Below are positions 8,724 to 17,026 of a stretch of DNA of 64,000 nt, in pieces (position 1 is the stretch's first letter; each line of letters begins with the position of its first letter). The notes under the pieces were generated by a model that was given only the letters and a program-made list of their open reading frames with translations, ran no database searches and was not told the origin of the DNA. The position numbers were made by a program, and so were the translations under genes. Origin of the DNA: Alterisphingorhabdus sp038748365 (GTDB taxonomy: Bacteria > Pseudomonadota > Alphaproteobacteria > Sphingomonadales > Sphingomonadaceae); the NCBI GenBank assembly GCA_038748365.1, contig JBCDIZ010000006.1, positions 131,292-195,291 on the forward strand, given 5' to 3'.

Positions 8724-10063
8724 CAGGCGGCAACCTCGGCAATCACATCGCACAGCCGGTTGACCAGCATTTCTACCTGCGCCGCATCATCGCCTTCCGC
8801 CATCACCCGGATCACCGGCTCGGTGCCCGATGCGCGGATGACGAAACGGCCATTATCACCCATTTCAGCTTCGGCCTGAACGATGGCGGATTTTACCCGT
8901 GCATCCTCCAAAGGCTTGCCGTCGTTGAAGCGGACATTTTTGAGGAGCTGTGGCACACGATCAAAGACATGCAGCAATTCGCTTGCCGGTTTGCCCGATT
9001 GTACCAACTCTGCCAGCACCTGCAGCGCCGCCGCGGTGCCATCTCCGGTAGTGCCATGGTCGAGCAGGATCATATGCCCCGATTGCTCGCCGCCAATATT
9101 GAAGTCACCACGGCGCATTTCCTCCAGCACGTAGCGGTCGCCCACCTTGGTACGCTTCAGCCTCAGGCCCTGTTCGGCGAGATAGCGCTCCAGCCCGAGA
9201 TTGGACATCACCGTCGCGACAACCGTGCTGTTCTTTAACCGCCCATCACGCGCCCAACCGGTGGCAATCAGCGCCATGATCTGGTCGCCATCAACCTGTT
9301 CACCCTTCTCATCAACCACGATCAGCCGGTCCGCATCGCCATCCAGCGCTATGCCGATATCCGCTTTTTCCGCCACTACACGCTCCTGCAGTGCGCCAAT
9401 ATGGGTCGAGCCGACCTGATCATTGATATTCGTCCCATTAGGCGAAACGCCCATCGCGATCACCTCAGCTCCCAGTTCCCAAAAAGCCGAGGGCGCGACT
9501 TGATAGGCCGCGCCATGAGCGCAATCGACAACGATCTTCAACCCATCAAGCCGAACATGATAGGGCAGCGTTTTCTTGACCGCGTGGATATATCGCCCAC
9601 GCGCATCTTCGATACGCCGGGCACGGCCAATATCAGGTGCATCGGCCAGATCAGGGACTTCCGTCATCAGCGCCTCAATACGCGCTTCGTCATCATCAGA
9701 AAGCTTGAAACCATCCGGGCCAAACAGCTTGATTCCATTATCCTCATAAAGATTATGGCTGGCCGAGATCATAACGCCGAGATCAGCCCGCATCTCGCGC
9801 GTAAGCAAGGCAATGGCAGGGGTCGGCATTGGCCCGACCTGAATCACATCCATGCCGACACTGGTAAAGCCAGCAACCAGCGCAGACTCCATCATATAAC
9901 CGGAAAGCCTTGTATCCTTGCCGATGATCACCCGATGACGATGTGTCCCGCGCTGGAAATGCTTGCCCGCCGCCATGCCTATCCGCATCGCGGTGTCAGC
10001 AGTCATTACCCCGGCATTGGTTCGGCCTCTTATACCGTCAGTCCCAAAAAACGCTCTACTCAC
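8723..10063 (-). CDS. glmM: Phosphoglucosamine mutase
   Basis: 446 residues, the standard length. It converts glucosamine-6-phosphate to glucosamine-1-phosphate for UDP-GlcNAc, peptidoglycan and LPS. The N-terminus RAFFGTDGIRGRTN is diagnostic. The phosphoserine loop GVMISASHN places Ser102 at the E. coli position. The magnesium loop DGDADR is in the middle, and the phosphate-binding RASGTEPVIRVMAEG is near the C-terminus. It is cotranscribed with the downstream thiD fusion through a TGATG overlap and is divergent from the AGCS symporter gene. Confidence 0.96.
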   Translation of the reverse strand: MSRAFFGTDGIRGRTNAGVMTADTAMRIGMAAGKHFQRGTHRHRVIIGKDTRLSGYMMESALVAGFTSVGMDVIQVGPMPTPAIALLTREMRADLGVMISASHNLYEDNGIKLFGPDGFKLSDDDEARIEALMTEVPDLADAPDIGRARRIEDARGRYIHAVKKTLPYHVRLDGLKIVVDCAHGAAYQVAPSAFWELGAEVIAMGVSPNGTNINDQVGSTHIGALQERVVAEKADIGIALDGDADRLIVVDEKGEQVDGDQIMALIATGWARDGRLKNSTVVATVMSNLGLERYLAEQGLRLKRTKVGDRYVLEEMRRGDFNIGGEQSGHMILLDHGTTGDGTAAALQVLAELVQSGKPASELLHVFDRVPQLLKNVRFNDGKPLEDARVKSAIVQAEAEMGDNGRFVIRASGTEPVIRVMAEGDDAAQVEMLVNRLCDVIAEVAA

Positions 10064-10184
10064 TAAAGCTACCCTTACACCCTGATATATTTACATCGTT
10101 GCGGATTAGACCGCTTCTGGCCTAGGATAAAGGCCTTTCACAACGACCCGTCGTATCAATCCGCATCTTCATCACCGGTAATTC

Positions 10185-11645
10185 ATGGCCAATCCTCTTT
10201 TGACAGTCTTGACCCAGGCTATAGACGGACTGAATGCTGCGGTCTTCTCACGTATCCCGTTTTTCGGCGCGGAGATACCGTGGATCGTGCTGTGGCTGGC
10301 ACTTCCAATGCTTATCTTCACCGTCTATTTCGGTTTTCTCAATCTGCGTGTCCTGCCGCTTTCGCTGCGGATATTGCGCGGCGATTATGATGAGCCGGAT
10401 GCGCCGGGGCAGATTTCGCAATTCTCTGCCCTCACCACGGCGCTTTCCGGCACTATCGGTCTGGGTAATATTGCAGGCGTTGCCATCGCTATTGCCACGG
10501 GCGGTCCGGGCGCCGCATTCTGGATGTTTGTGATAGGCTTCTTCGCAATGACGCTGAAATGCGTCGAAGTCACTATGGGGCTCAAATATCGCGAGGTGGA
10601 CAGCGACGGCTCAGTGCGCGGCGGGCCGATGTACAACCTCAAAAACGGTTTTGCCCTGAGAGGACTGCCGCGTCTGGGTTTTGCATTGGGCGCCTTTTAT
10701 GCAGTGATGGCGTTTATCGGCGCGATCCCATTGGTGCAGGTCAACCAGAGCCTTGCCACCCTCTCCGAAGTCACCGGTTTTCAAGCCTTTTCTGCCTCTG
10801 GCGAGCCTAACAGTTTTGCCTTTCTCTATGGCCTGACCATGGCCTTTTTCGTTGGGCTTGTGGTGATTGGCGGAGTGACATGGCTCGGACGGGTTACCGC
10901 CATCCTCGTGCCGATCATGGCCGGGGTCTATATCCTTGGCGTGCTGACGATTATCGCCGTTAACTTTGCCGACCTACCCGCAGCAATCACCCTGATTGTC
11001 TCCGATGCGTTTTCCGGTGATGCGGTTGCAGGCGGCATGGTCGGCGCATTTATCGTCGGTATGCAGCGCGCAGTCTATTCCTCAGAAGCCGGGGTTGGAT
11101 CTGCGGTTATCGCTCATGCCCAGGCCAAAACGCGCGAACCGGCATCCGAAGGCTTAGTCGCGCTGCTCGAACCTTTTCTTGATACCATTGTCGTCTGCTC
11201 GCTTGGCGCGCTCGCCATTGTACTGGCGGGCACATGGACAGGCGAGCATCAGGATATCCGCATCACCGCCGCAGCCTTTGGCCAGATCAGCTATTGGTTC
11301 CCCTGGCTGCTCACCGCTGCGGTCATCCTCTTTGGCTATAGCACGCTGTGCGCCTGGGGCTTTTATGGACTGCAGGCCTTTCAATATCTCTTCGGGCGCG
11401 GCCGCCGCCGCGAGCTGACCTTCAAGCTGATCTATATTTTCATCCTGCCGCTGGGGGCGCTGCTCAGCATTGATGCGGTGATCAATCTGGTCGATAGCGC
11501 ATTTTTCCTGATGGCATTGCCCAATGTTCTGATACTGTATCTCTTCGCACCGGAGCTGCGCCGCGAGATTTGGGGTTTTATTGAACGCACTCACGCAGAC
11601 AACAGGGCAGAGGAGAGCAAGGATGCAGCAACGCAAACTGGGTAG
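10185..11645 (+). CDS. Alanine/glycine:cation symporter, AGCS family
   Basis: 486-residue sodium- or proton-coupled amino-acid transporter with about eleven hydrophobic segments. Diagnostic stretches are SALTTALSGTIGLGNIAGVA near residue 80-100, the GGPGAAFWM loop, and MQRAVYSSEAGVGSAVIAHA near 290. It probably imports alanine or glycine with sodium. Its end overlaps the start of the downstream aldo/keto reductase by 23 bases, so the two are likely cotranscribed. Substrate choice within the family is not resolvable here. Confidence 0.92.
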   Translation: MANPLLTVLTQAIDGLNAAVFSRIPFFGAEIPWIVLWLALPMLIFTVYFGFLNLRVLPLSLRILRGDYDEPDAPGQISQFSALTTALSGTIGLGNIAGVAIAIATGGPGAAFWMFVIGFFAMTLKCVEVTMGLKYREVDSDGSVRGGPMYNLKNGFALRGLPRLGFALGAFYAVMAFIGAIPLVQVNQSLATLSEVTGFQAFSASGEPNSFAFLYGLTMAFFVGLVVIGGVTWLGRVTAILVPIMAGVYILGVLTIIAVNFADLPAAITLIVSDAFSGDAVAGGMVGAFIVGMQRAVYSSEAGVGSAVIAHAQAKTREPASEGLVALLEPFLDTIVVCSLGALAIVLAGTWTGEHQDIRITAAAFGQISYWFPWLLTAAVILFGYSTLCAWGFYGLQAFQYLFGRGRRRELTFKLIYIFILPLGALLSIDAVINLVDSAFFLMALPNVLILYLFAPELRREIWGFIERTHADNRAEESKDAATQTG

Positions 11646-12615
11646 CGAACTCACCGTCTCGGCACTGGGTCTGGGATGTATGCCCATGGCCGGTGTCGGC
11701 CAGAATATGTATGGCGAAGCGGATGTCACCGAATCTCTCGCCACCATAGACCGTGCGATTGAGCTGGGCGTCACCCTGTTTGACACTGCAGAAGTCTATG
11801 GCCCGCATCGCAATGAAGAACTTCTTGGCCGTGGCATAGCCGGTCGACGCGACCGGCTGGTGATCGCCACCAAATTCGGCTTCAAATTCAATGAAGATGG
11901 TTTTCAGGGTGTCGACTCCACCCCCGCCAATGTCCGCCGCGCCTGTGAAGGGTCATTGCAACGCCTCGGCATTGACGAGATCGACCTGTTTTACCAGCAC
12001 CGTGTCGACCCCGATGTACCGATTGAGGAAACCATCGGCGAAATGGCGCGGCTGGTGGAGGAAGGCAAGGTGCGTTTTCTCGGCCTGTCCGAAGCCGGTC
12101 CCGACACTATCCGGCGCGCGCACGAGACCCACCCGATTGCCGCACTGCAATCGGAATATTCGCTCTGGGAACGCGAGGTGGAGGAAGAAATCCTGCCCAT
12201 CTGCCGAGAGCTCGGCATCGGTTTTGTCCCTTACAGCCCGCTTGGTCGTGGTTTCCTGACGGGCCAGATCACGTCACGCGATGACCTACTCGAAGACGAC
12301 TATCGCCGCCGCGACCCGCGCTATTCGGAAGAGAATTTCGACCAGAACCTCAAGCTGGTGGATGTCGTTAAAGACATCGCCAACACCCATAACCGCTCCG
12401 CCGCCCAGGTGGCGCTCGCGTGGCTGCTGCATAAGGGTGAGGATATTGTTCCCATACCGGGAAGCAAACGCCGTGCGACACTGGAAGACAGCATGGCGGC
12501 GGCTAATCTGGCACTGAGCGAAAGCGACATGGAACGGCTCAACGCAGCCGCCCCAATAGGCGGAACAGCAGGCCCGCGTTATGGCGAGGCCATGTTGAAA
12601 ATGACTCGGTTGTAA
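11623..12615 (+). CDS. Aldo/keto reductase
   Basis: 330-residue NADPH-dependent oxidoreductase with a TIM barrel, closest to the AKR13/YakC-like group. The catalytic tetrad appears as D and Y in LFDTAEVYGP, K in IATKFGF, and H in FYQHRVDPD. The cofactor-binding end is VPIPGSKRRATLEDS. The ATG at 11623 is chosen because GAGGAGAGCAAGG precedes it and the protein then starts MQQRKLGSELTVSALGLGC like the family. It lies partly inside the 3' end of the symporter gene. The physiological carbonyl substrate is unknown. Confidence 0.9.
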   Translation: MQQRKLGSELTVSALGLGCMPMAGVGQNMYGEADVTESLATIDRAIELGVTLFDTAEVYGPHRNEELLGRGIAGRRDRLVIATKFGFKFNEDGFQGVDSTPANVRRACEGSLQRLGIDEIDLFYQHRVDPDVPIEETIGEMARLVEEGKVRFLGLSEAGPDTIRRAHETHPIAALQSEYSLWEREVEEEILPICRELGIGFVPYSPLGRGFLTGQITSRDDLLEDDYRRRDPRYSEENFDQNLKLVDVVKDIANTHNRSAAQVALAWLLHKGEDIVPIPGSKRRATLEDSMAAANLALSESDMERLNAAAPIGGTAGPRYGEAMLKMTRL

Positions 12616-12646
12616 TTTCCTCGGTAAGGGAGATCATCCAAATTAA

Positions 12647-12931
12647 TCAGGAAAATAGTGCCGCCTGATCCCTGGCACTATGCGCAACACGGACAATCTG
12701 TAATTCGGTATCCGTTACAAGATAATAGATCAGATAACTGCCTACCGGGAAGGCTCTTAATCCCTGAACAAAACCACGTGGCGCACCAATATTAGGCGTA
12801 TCAGCCAAGGACGCGAATTTGTCCTCAATTTTAAGCAGGAAGCCATCTGCTGCCTGAACAGAATCGTTCGCAATGTAATTCCATATCTCTGCAAGATCAG
12901 ATCGAGCAGAAAAGGTTACCGCTACTTTCCT
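12647..12931 (-). pseudogene. parE: ParE-like toxin lacking a canonical start codon
   Basis: An open frame directly after the ParD-like antitoxin encodes a full RelE/ParE-fold toxin: KVAVTFSARSDLAEIWNYIA at the N-terminus and LRAFPVGSYLIYYL then LQIVRVAHSARD at the C-terminus, about 94 residues. No ATG, GTG or TTG lies in frame between the preceding stop and the conserved start. The codon where an ATG is expected is AGG (12931-12929). One T in place of G at 12930 would give ATG and also a TGA stop for the antitoxin (ATGA overlap). The nearest non-standard start is ATT at 12943. It is either inactivated, started unusually, or affected by a sequencing error. Confidence 0.75.
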
Positions 12932-13194
12932 TGCGTTGCCAATCGTTCCCGCCCCCGTCTTTTAATATCTTCTATATCGAAGGGGACCGTGCGGCCAGCA
13001 TTCAAATCATCAATCCCTTCCTGAATAAACGCTTTGAGACTCTCATATTCCAGCGTGCGCAATTCGCGCTTGTGTTCCCATTGGCGCAGAGCATCTCGGA
13101 TCAACTCGCTCATACTGGCATATTCGCCTGCCTCAATCGCTTCGTTCGCCAAGGCATAATGTGCGTCTGTCATCGTAATGCTGGTTTTTTCCAT
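12922..13194 (-). CDS. parD: ParD-like antitoxin
   Basis: 90-residue ribbon-helix-helix antitoxin. The DNA-binding half is SITMTDAHYALANEAIEAGE followed by YASMSELIRDALRQWE, the usual ParD/CopG pattern. The C-terminal part, which should wrap the toxin, is charged. The last two codons (GK) may be a read-through extension caused by the same base change that removes the toxin start. The promoter and operator lie immediately upstream. It probably represses its own transcription whether or not the toxin is made. Confidence 0.88.
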   Translation of the reverse strand: MEKTSITMTDAHYALANEAIEAGEYASMSELIRDALRQWEHKRELRTLEYESLKAFIQEGIDDLNAGRTVPFDIEDIKRRGRERLATQGK

Positions 13195-13211
13195 GGTTCA
13201 ATCCTTTGCAG

Positions 13212-13246
13212 GTAGGATTATATCCTACTTATGCCAATATGGTCAA
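13212..13246 (-). promoter_or_regulatory. Promoter and operator of the first parDE pair
   Basis: On the minus strand, TTGACC (13246-13241) and TATAAT (13222-13217) are separated by 18 bases. The -10 lies inside a palindrome, GTAGGAT-3-ATCCTAC (13212-13228), which ends 17 bases before the antitoxin ATG. This is the layout expected for autorepression by a RHH antitoxin. Confidence 0.7.
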
Positions 13247-13477
13247 CACACATGGCTGTTTTCGTTGTGCAAGGAAGCAACATCTCCGGCCGCTGTCCCA
13301 CAGCCATGCGGTCTGATAAGATATGCTCCCGGTCTTTCTCACCAGTCAGATAATATCAAGACCTTCTACTTCTTAAGTCCTTAAGCAATTACAGACTTTG
13401 GAAAAGTCCAACAGAACCCAGCTTTTCTGCGGCTCGCGAGCGTAACTTTTGTAACCTTTGTCAATCTGGCTTGACAG

Positions 13478-14170
13478 TCAGAGCGCAGCGACGCCCCATA
13501 AATTCGTCCAGGGCGGTACCATGGCGTAACCGAGGCCATGATGTGCCCAACTGGCGATCAGCCAGACCACAATGCCGAGCAGAATGATACCCGAGCCCGG
13601 TGTCGCCAGCCCCTTGCCGAAGGGGATGAAGCTGGTCTTGGCCTGCCAATGCTGCCAGGCAACTCCCATCTCCTGCCGCTTGCGCCTGTCCTGTCCGGCA
13701 GAGCCTATAAGCGCGAGAGCCACAACAGCACCCATCAGCCAGAGATTGGCAGCACTGGGCCGCACCAGCAGATGCGCCAAACCCCAGATTGCAAAGGCCC
13801 ACATCATCGGGTGGCGGGTGATCTTGAATACGCCATGCGGGTCCAGTTCGGCAAAGTCTGCCGCCTGAGGTGCGGGCATGGCAGGGTTTTTCTGCACCGA
13901 TCCGACGAACAGCACGCTGGCGCAGAACATCAGCAACGCCGTAACCACCGTCATCCACGGCGCTACGGGCCATAAAGGCGCGGCATAGGGAAGTTGGCGA
14001 TAGGCGTAAATCGCCACACCAAATGTCGCCAGCGCCACCAGCGAATAGATGATCTGATAACCCACATCACCAAGCATCCGGTGCAGAGGCGCGCGCAACA
14101 GATGCGAGAAACCCAAATGGGTCGCCACAAAACCCACTGATCCCGCGATCAGCAACAGACCATAATCCAT
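13478..14170 (-). CDS. NnrU family membrane protein
   Basis: 230-residue integral membrane protein with about six helices. The conserved VFKITRHPMMWAFAIWGLAH motif at about 115-135 is the methyltransferase-like (ICMT/NnrU) signature also found in isoprenylcysteine methyltransferase relatives. NnrU was named from nitrite/nitric oxide gene clusters in Rhodobacter, but most copies, like this one, have no denitrification neighbours. It stands alone between the TA locus and the POT transporter. The molecular function of the family is not established. Confidence 0.85.
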   Translation of the reverse strand: MDYGLLLIAGSVGFVATHLGFSHLLRAPLHRMLGDVGYQIIYSLVALATFGVAIYAYRQLPYAAPLWPVAPWMTVVTALLMFCASVLFVGSVQKNPAMPAPQAADFAELDPHGVFKITRHPMMWAFAIWGLAHLLVRPSAANLWLMGAVVALALIGSAGQDRRKRQEMGVAWQHWQAKTSFIPFGKGLATPGSGIILLGIVVWLIASWAHHGLGYAMVPPWTNLWGVAAL

Positions 14171-14264
14171 GCGACTCTCTCCATCTTCGCCGCGGATATC
14201 TTATGGTGTCGATGCTAGCCTATCGATGGTGCAGCCACAATCGGGCAATGTTTTTAGTGAAGGA

Positions 14265-15845
14265 CTATTCAGCTGGGCGCGTCTCCGGACGCATACCGCC
14301 AGCCTGGGGCTCTCCAACGCCTCGCTGACCGACCAGATCATCGTCCACGGTATCATCGGTGAGAGTGTCGAGGTGCATAAGCTTCTTGATCAACGGCGAC
14401 ACCACAAGCACGCCAATGCCGATCCCGACAGCATATAGACCAACAGTCGAATAGACATCGAGCACGACCTGCTTGCCGGCTTCTTCGCCTACGCCCTCTG
14501 CGCCAGTAGCTGCTGCAATTAGACCAGCCGCAAAGTTACCAGTTGCAGACGCAAAGAACCAGGTTCCCATGATTAGCGAAGCCATATGCGCTGGTGCGAG
14601 GCGGTTCATCGCTGATAGCCCAACAGGGGACAGACATAGCTCACCAGTCGTATGCAGCAGATAGATCAGGAAAATAAAGATGACCGGCGTCGCATTTTCC
14701 AGACCGACGGCATTAGCGCCCCATACCAGAACCAGAAAGCCAAGGCCAACCTGAACCACGCCAAGACCGAATTTGAACGGCGCCGATGGCTCCAATCCCT
14801 TTTGTCCGAGGAATTGCCAGACAATGGCGAATACTGGAGCCAACAGAATAATATAGATCGCATTGATCGACTGGAAGGTCGATGCCGGAACGCCGCCGCG
14901 ATCAACATGGCGATCAGTAAACAGGTTGAGCGAGGAGCCTGCTTGTTCGAATAATGCCCAGAATACAATCGAGGTGAGGATAAGGAACATGGCAGCAAAG
15001 ATGCGATCCCGCTCTTCTGATGGCAGTTTCACAACCGCGATGAAGAGGACATAGAGGACCAATGCCCCACCAAAACCGCCAAGCACATAGCCGACGAGAT
15101 CCTGAAACTGGATGGCGGCCCAGCAGATGCCGACCATGCCGATACCGATTGCGTACATCGTCCATTCGGTGTTTTTGGCTAGTGGCTTGGGTGGCTCGCC
15201 ACGGCCAAGCAGCAGGGGCTTGCCCCACATGAATACTACCAGACCCAGCAACATGCCGATGCCCGCAAGACCAAAACCATAGGCCCAGCCATAAGTCTCA
15301 CCGATATAGCCACAGAGCAGCGAACCGATGGCGGCGCCAAGATTAATGCCCATATAGAAAATCGTATAAGCCGCATCACGGCGCGTGTCGGTGCGGGGAT
15401 AAAGCTGGCCGACGATCACCGAAATATTGGCTTTCAGGAAGCCGGAGCCAACTATGATCAATGCCAGCGCAAGCCAGAAGATATAGATTACTGGGTTGTC
15501 ACTATGGCCAACAGCAGGCTCGCCCTCAAAAGCCATAAATAAATGGCCCAAAGTCAGCAGAACAGCGCCGAACATCACAGCTTTGCGTTGCCCTAGGTAA
15601 CGGTCTGCGAGATAGCCGCCGAGAACCGGGGTAATATACACCAGAGCGGTATATGCGCCGTAGATGACGCCGGATTCACTATCCGAAAACAGCCAGTGTT
15701 TGGTGAGGTAGAAGATCAGCAGTGCGCGCATACCATAATAGGAAAAACGCTCCCACATTTCTGCAAAGAACAGGACATATAGCCCTTTGGGGTGTCCTAA
15801 AAATGTTCCGGCTGCATCGCCGTCTTGCTCGTAAGTTCCGGCCAA
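14265..15845 (-). CDS. POT/PTR-family proton-coupled di/tripeptide transporter
   Basis: About 526 residues with 12-14 membrane helices. The N-terminal signature LYVLFFAEMWERFSYYGMRA contains the ExxERFxYY proton-coupling motif. FYMGINLGAAIGSLLCGYIG is the second PTR2 signature. The TTG at 15845 is chosen as start because GGAGGTGG lies six bases upstream and the protein then begins as the family does; an in-frame ATG further upstream adds a poorly conserved tail. It imports short peptides, which fits the nearby secreted peptidases by theme only. Confidence 0.93.
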   Translation of the reverse strand: MAGTYEQDGDAAGTFLGHPKGLYVLFFAEMWERFSYYGMRALLIFYLTKHWLFSDSESGVIYGAYTALVYITPVLGGYLADRYLGQRKAVMFGAVLLTLGHLFMAFEGEPAVGHSDNPVIYIFWLALALIIVGSGFLKANISVIVGQLYPRTDTRRDAAYTIFYMGINLGAAIGSLLCGYIGETYGWAYGFGLAGIGMLLGLVVFMWGKPLLLGRGEPPKPLAKNTEWTMYAIGIGMVGICWAAIQFQDLVGYVLGGFGGALVLYVLFIAVVKLPSEERDRIFAAMFLILTSIVFWALFEQAGSSLNLFTDRHVDRGGVPASTFQSINAIYIILLAPVFAIVWQFLGQKGLEPSAPFKFGLGVVQVGLGFLVLVWGANAVGLENATPVIFIFLIYLLHTTGELCLSPVGLSAMNRLAPAHMASLIMGTWFFASATGNFAAGLIAAATGAEGVGEEAGKQVVLDVYSTVGLYAVGIGIGVLVVSPLIKKLMHLDTLTDDTVDDDLVGQRGVGEPQAGGMRPETRPAE

Positions 15846-15978
15846 AGCCCACCTCCAGATTATGATTATCGATATGGCTGCTCCATCACAGCACATATTT
15901 TGCAGCGCACCTTAAACAAAAATGTCATGCTGTGAAGCCAAATATCGCGAAATACCCACTGCGCCATAGCTTGCGCCT

Positions 15979-15997
15979 ATCGCAAATGATTCGCAAT
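15979..15997. promoter_or_regulatory. Fur-type box candidate between POT and nitroreductase genes
   Basis: 19-bp 9-1-9 inverted repeat with half-sites ATCGCAAAT and ATTCGCAAT (7 of 9 positions symmetric), resembling the GCGAATCATTTGCG core of Fur sites. A second, weaker TTGCAATCGCATCATTGCG-like element follows at about 16005. The nitroreductase ATG is about 40 bases downstream. Function is inferred from pattern only. Confidence 0.4.
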
Positions 15998-16039
15998 TAG
16001 TGGATTGCAATCGCATCATTGCGGCGCAATATGGGGGCC

Positions 16040-16624
16040 ATGCTTAACAATCTTTCTTCCCCCACCAGTTACCTTTCCTCGCGCCGTTCCGGGCGGCCGC
16101 GGGACATGGTTGCCCCTGGCCCTGATACTGAAACCCTGCGCAATATCGTCACCACCGCATTGCGCACGCCGGACCATGGTAAATTGACGCCATGGCGCGT
16201 GGTGCATGTCACCGGTGGCCAACGTGACCAGCTATCGGATGCACTGCAACAGGCTTATCGCAGCGAAAAACCCGAGGCCGGCAAATCAGAACTCGGTGCA
16301 ATGGACACTTTCGCCCGGCTGGCACCGGATATGTTGGTGGTGCTCTACAGCCCTAAGGAAAGCCACATTCCGCTCTGGGAGCAGCAGCTTTCTGCCGGTG
16401 CCTTCACCATGAACCTGCTCCACGCGGTGCATATCGCCGGATTTGTTGGCGGCTGGATCACCGGATGGCCCGCCTTTAACGATGATGTCCGCGACCTGTT
16501 CGGCGCTGATCCGGAAAAAATCGCCGGATTTGTCTTTATTGGCAGCCCGTCAAAAGAGTTGGAAGAACGGCCGCGACCGCCACTGGATACGATATTTTCC
16601 ATATGGCAGTCAGCCGAAAGCTGA
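16040..16624 (+). CDS. Nitroreductase family protein (YdjA-like)
   Basis: 194-residue FMN-dependent oxidoreductase of the short YdjA-like branch. The N-terminal SSRRSGRPRDMVAPGPDTET contains the conserved RRS FMN-phosphate contact. Later come RTPDHGKLTPWRVVHV and GGWITGWPAF. Length matches YdjA rather than NfsB. Starts at 16031 and 16019 are also possible; 16040 fits the usual N-terminus. The substrate is unknown. The upstream Fur-like box suggests possible iron control. Confidence 0.82.
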   Translation: MLNNLSSPTSYLSSRRSGRPRDMVAPGPDTETLRNIVTTALRTPDHGKLTPWRVVHVTGGQRDQLSDALQQAYRSEKPEAGKSELGAMDTFARLAPDMLVVLYSPKESHIPLWEQQLSAGAFTMNLLHAVHIAGFVGGWITGWPAFNDDVRDLFGADPEKIAGFVFIGSPSKELEERPRPPLDTIFSIWQSAES

Positions 16625-16681
16625 AAGCCACTTATCCATTAGGACTTGACCTGACCCGCTGTGTTATGCCAGTGATGCACT

Positions 16682-17026
16682 ATGGCAGAGACAAGACCCG
16701 TATATCTCAAGCTGCGCGATGTGATCGCGGCGGCTATTCTTGATGGCACCTATAAGGAAGGCGAGATGCTCCCCTCGGTCCGTGCGCTGGCGGCGCAGGA
16801 AGGGGCCAATCCATTGACCGTCGCCAAGGCCTATCAAGGGTTTCAGAATAGCGGTCTGGTCGAGGTCCAGCGCGGTGTCGGTATGTTTGTTGCAGAAGGC
16901 GCAGTATCGCGACTGCGCTCTGATGAGCGGAAGAATTTCTTTGAGAATGTCTGGCCGCCGGTTGTCGAGCAGATGAAGCGTATTGGTATTTCACCGGGCG
17001 AATTGCTGGAAAAGGTCAACGACTAA
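16682..17026 (+). CDS. GntR-family regulator, YtrA subfamily
   Basis: 114-residue transcriptional regulator with an N-terminal winged helix (PVYLKLRDVIAAAILDGTYK, then LPSVRALAAQEGANPLTVAKAYQ) and only a short helical tail instead of a ligand domain. This is the YtrA arrangement, usually linked to ABC exporters and envelope stress. No ABC transporter is adjacent here. Its stop overlaps the stop of convergent prsT by three bases (17023-17026 region), so the two transcripts collide. Confidence 0.88.
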   Translation: MAETRPVYLKLRDVIAAAILDGTYKEGEMLPSVRALAAQEGANPLTVAKAYQGFQNSGLVEVQRGVGMFVAEGAVSRLRSDERKNFFENVWPPVVEQMKRIGISPGELLEKVND

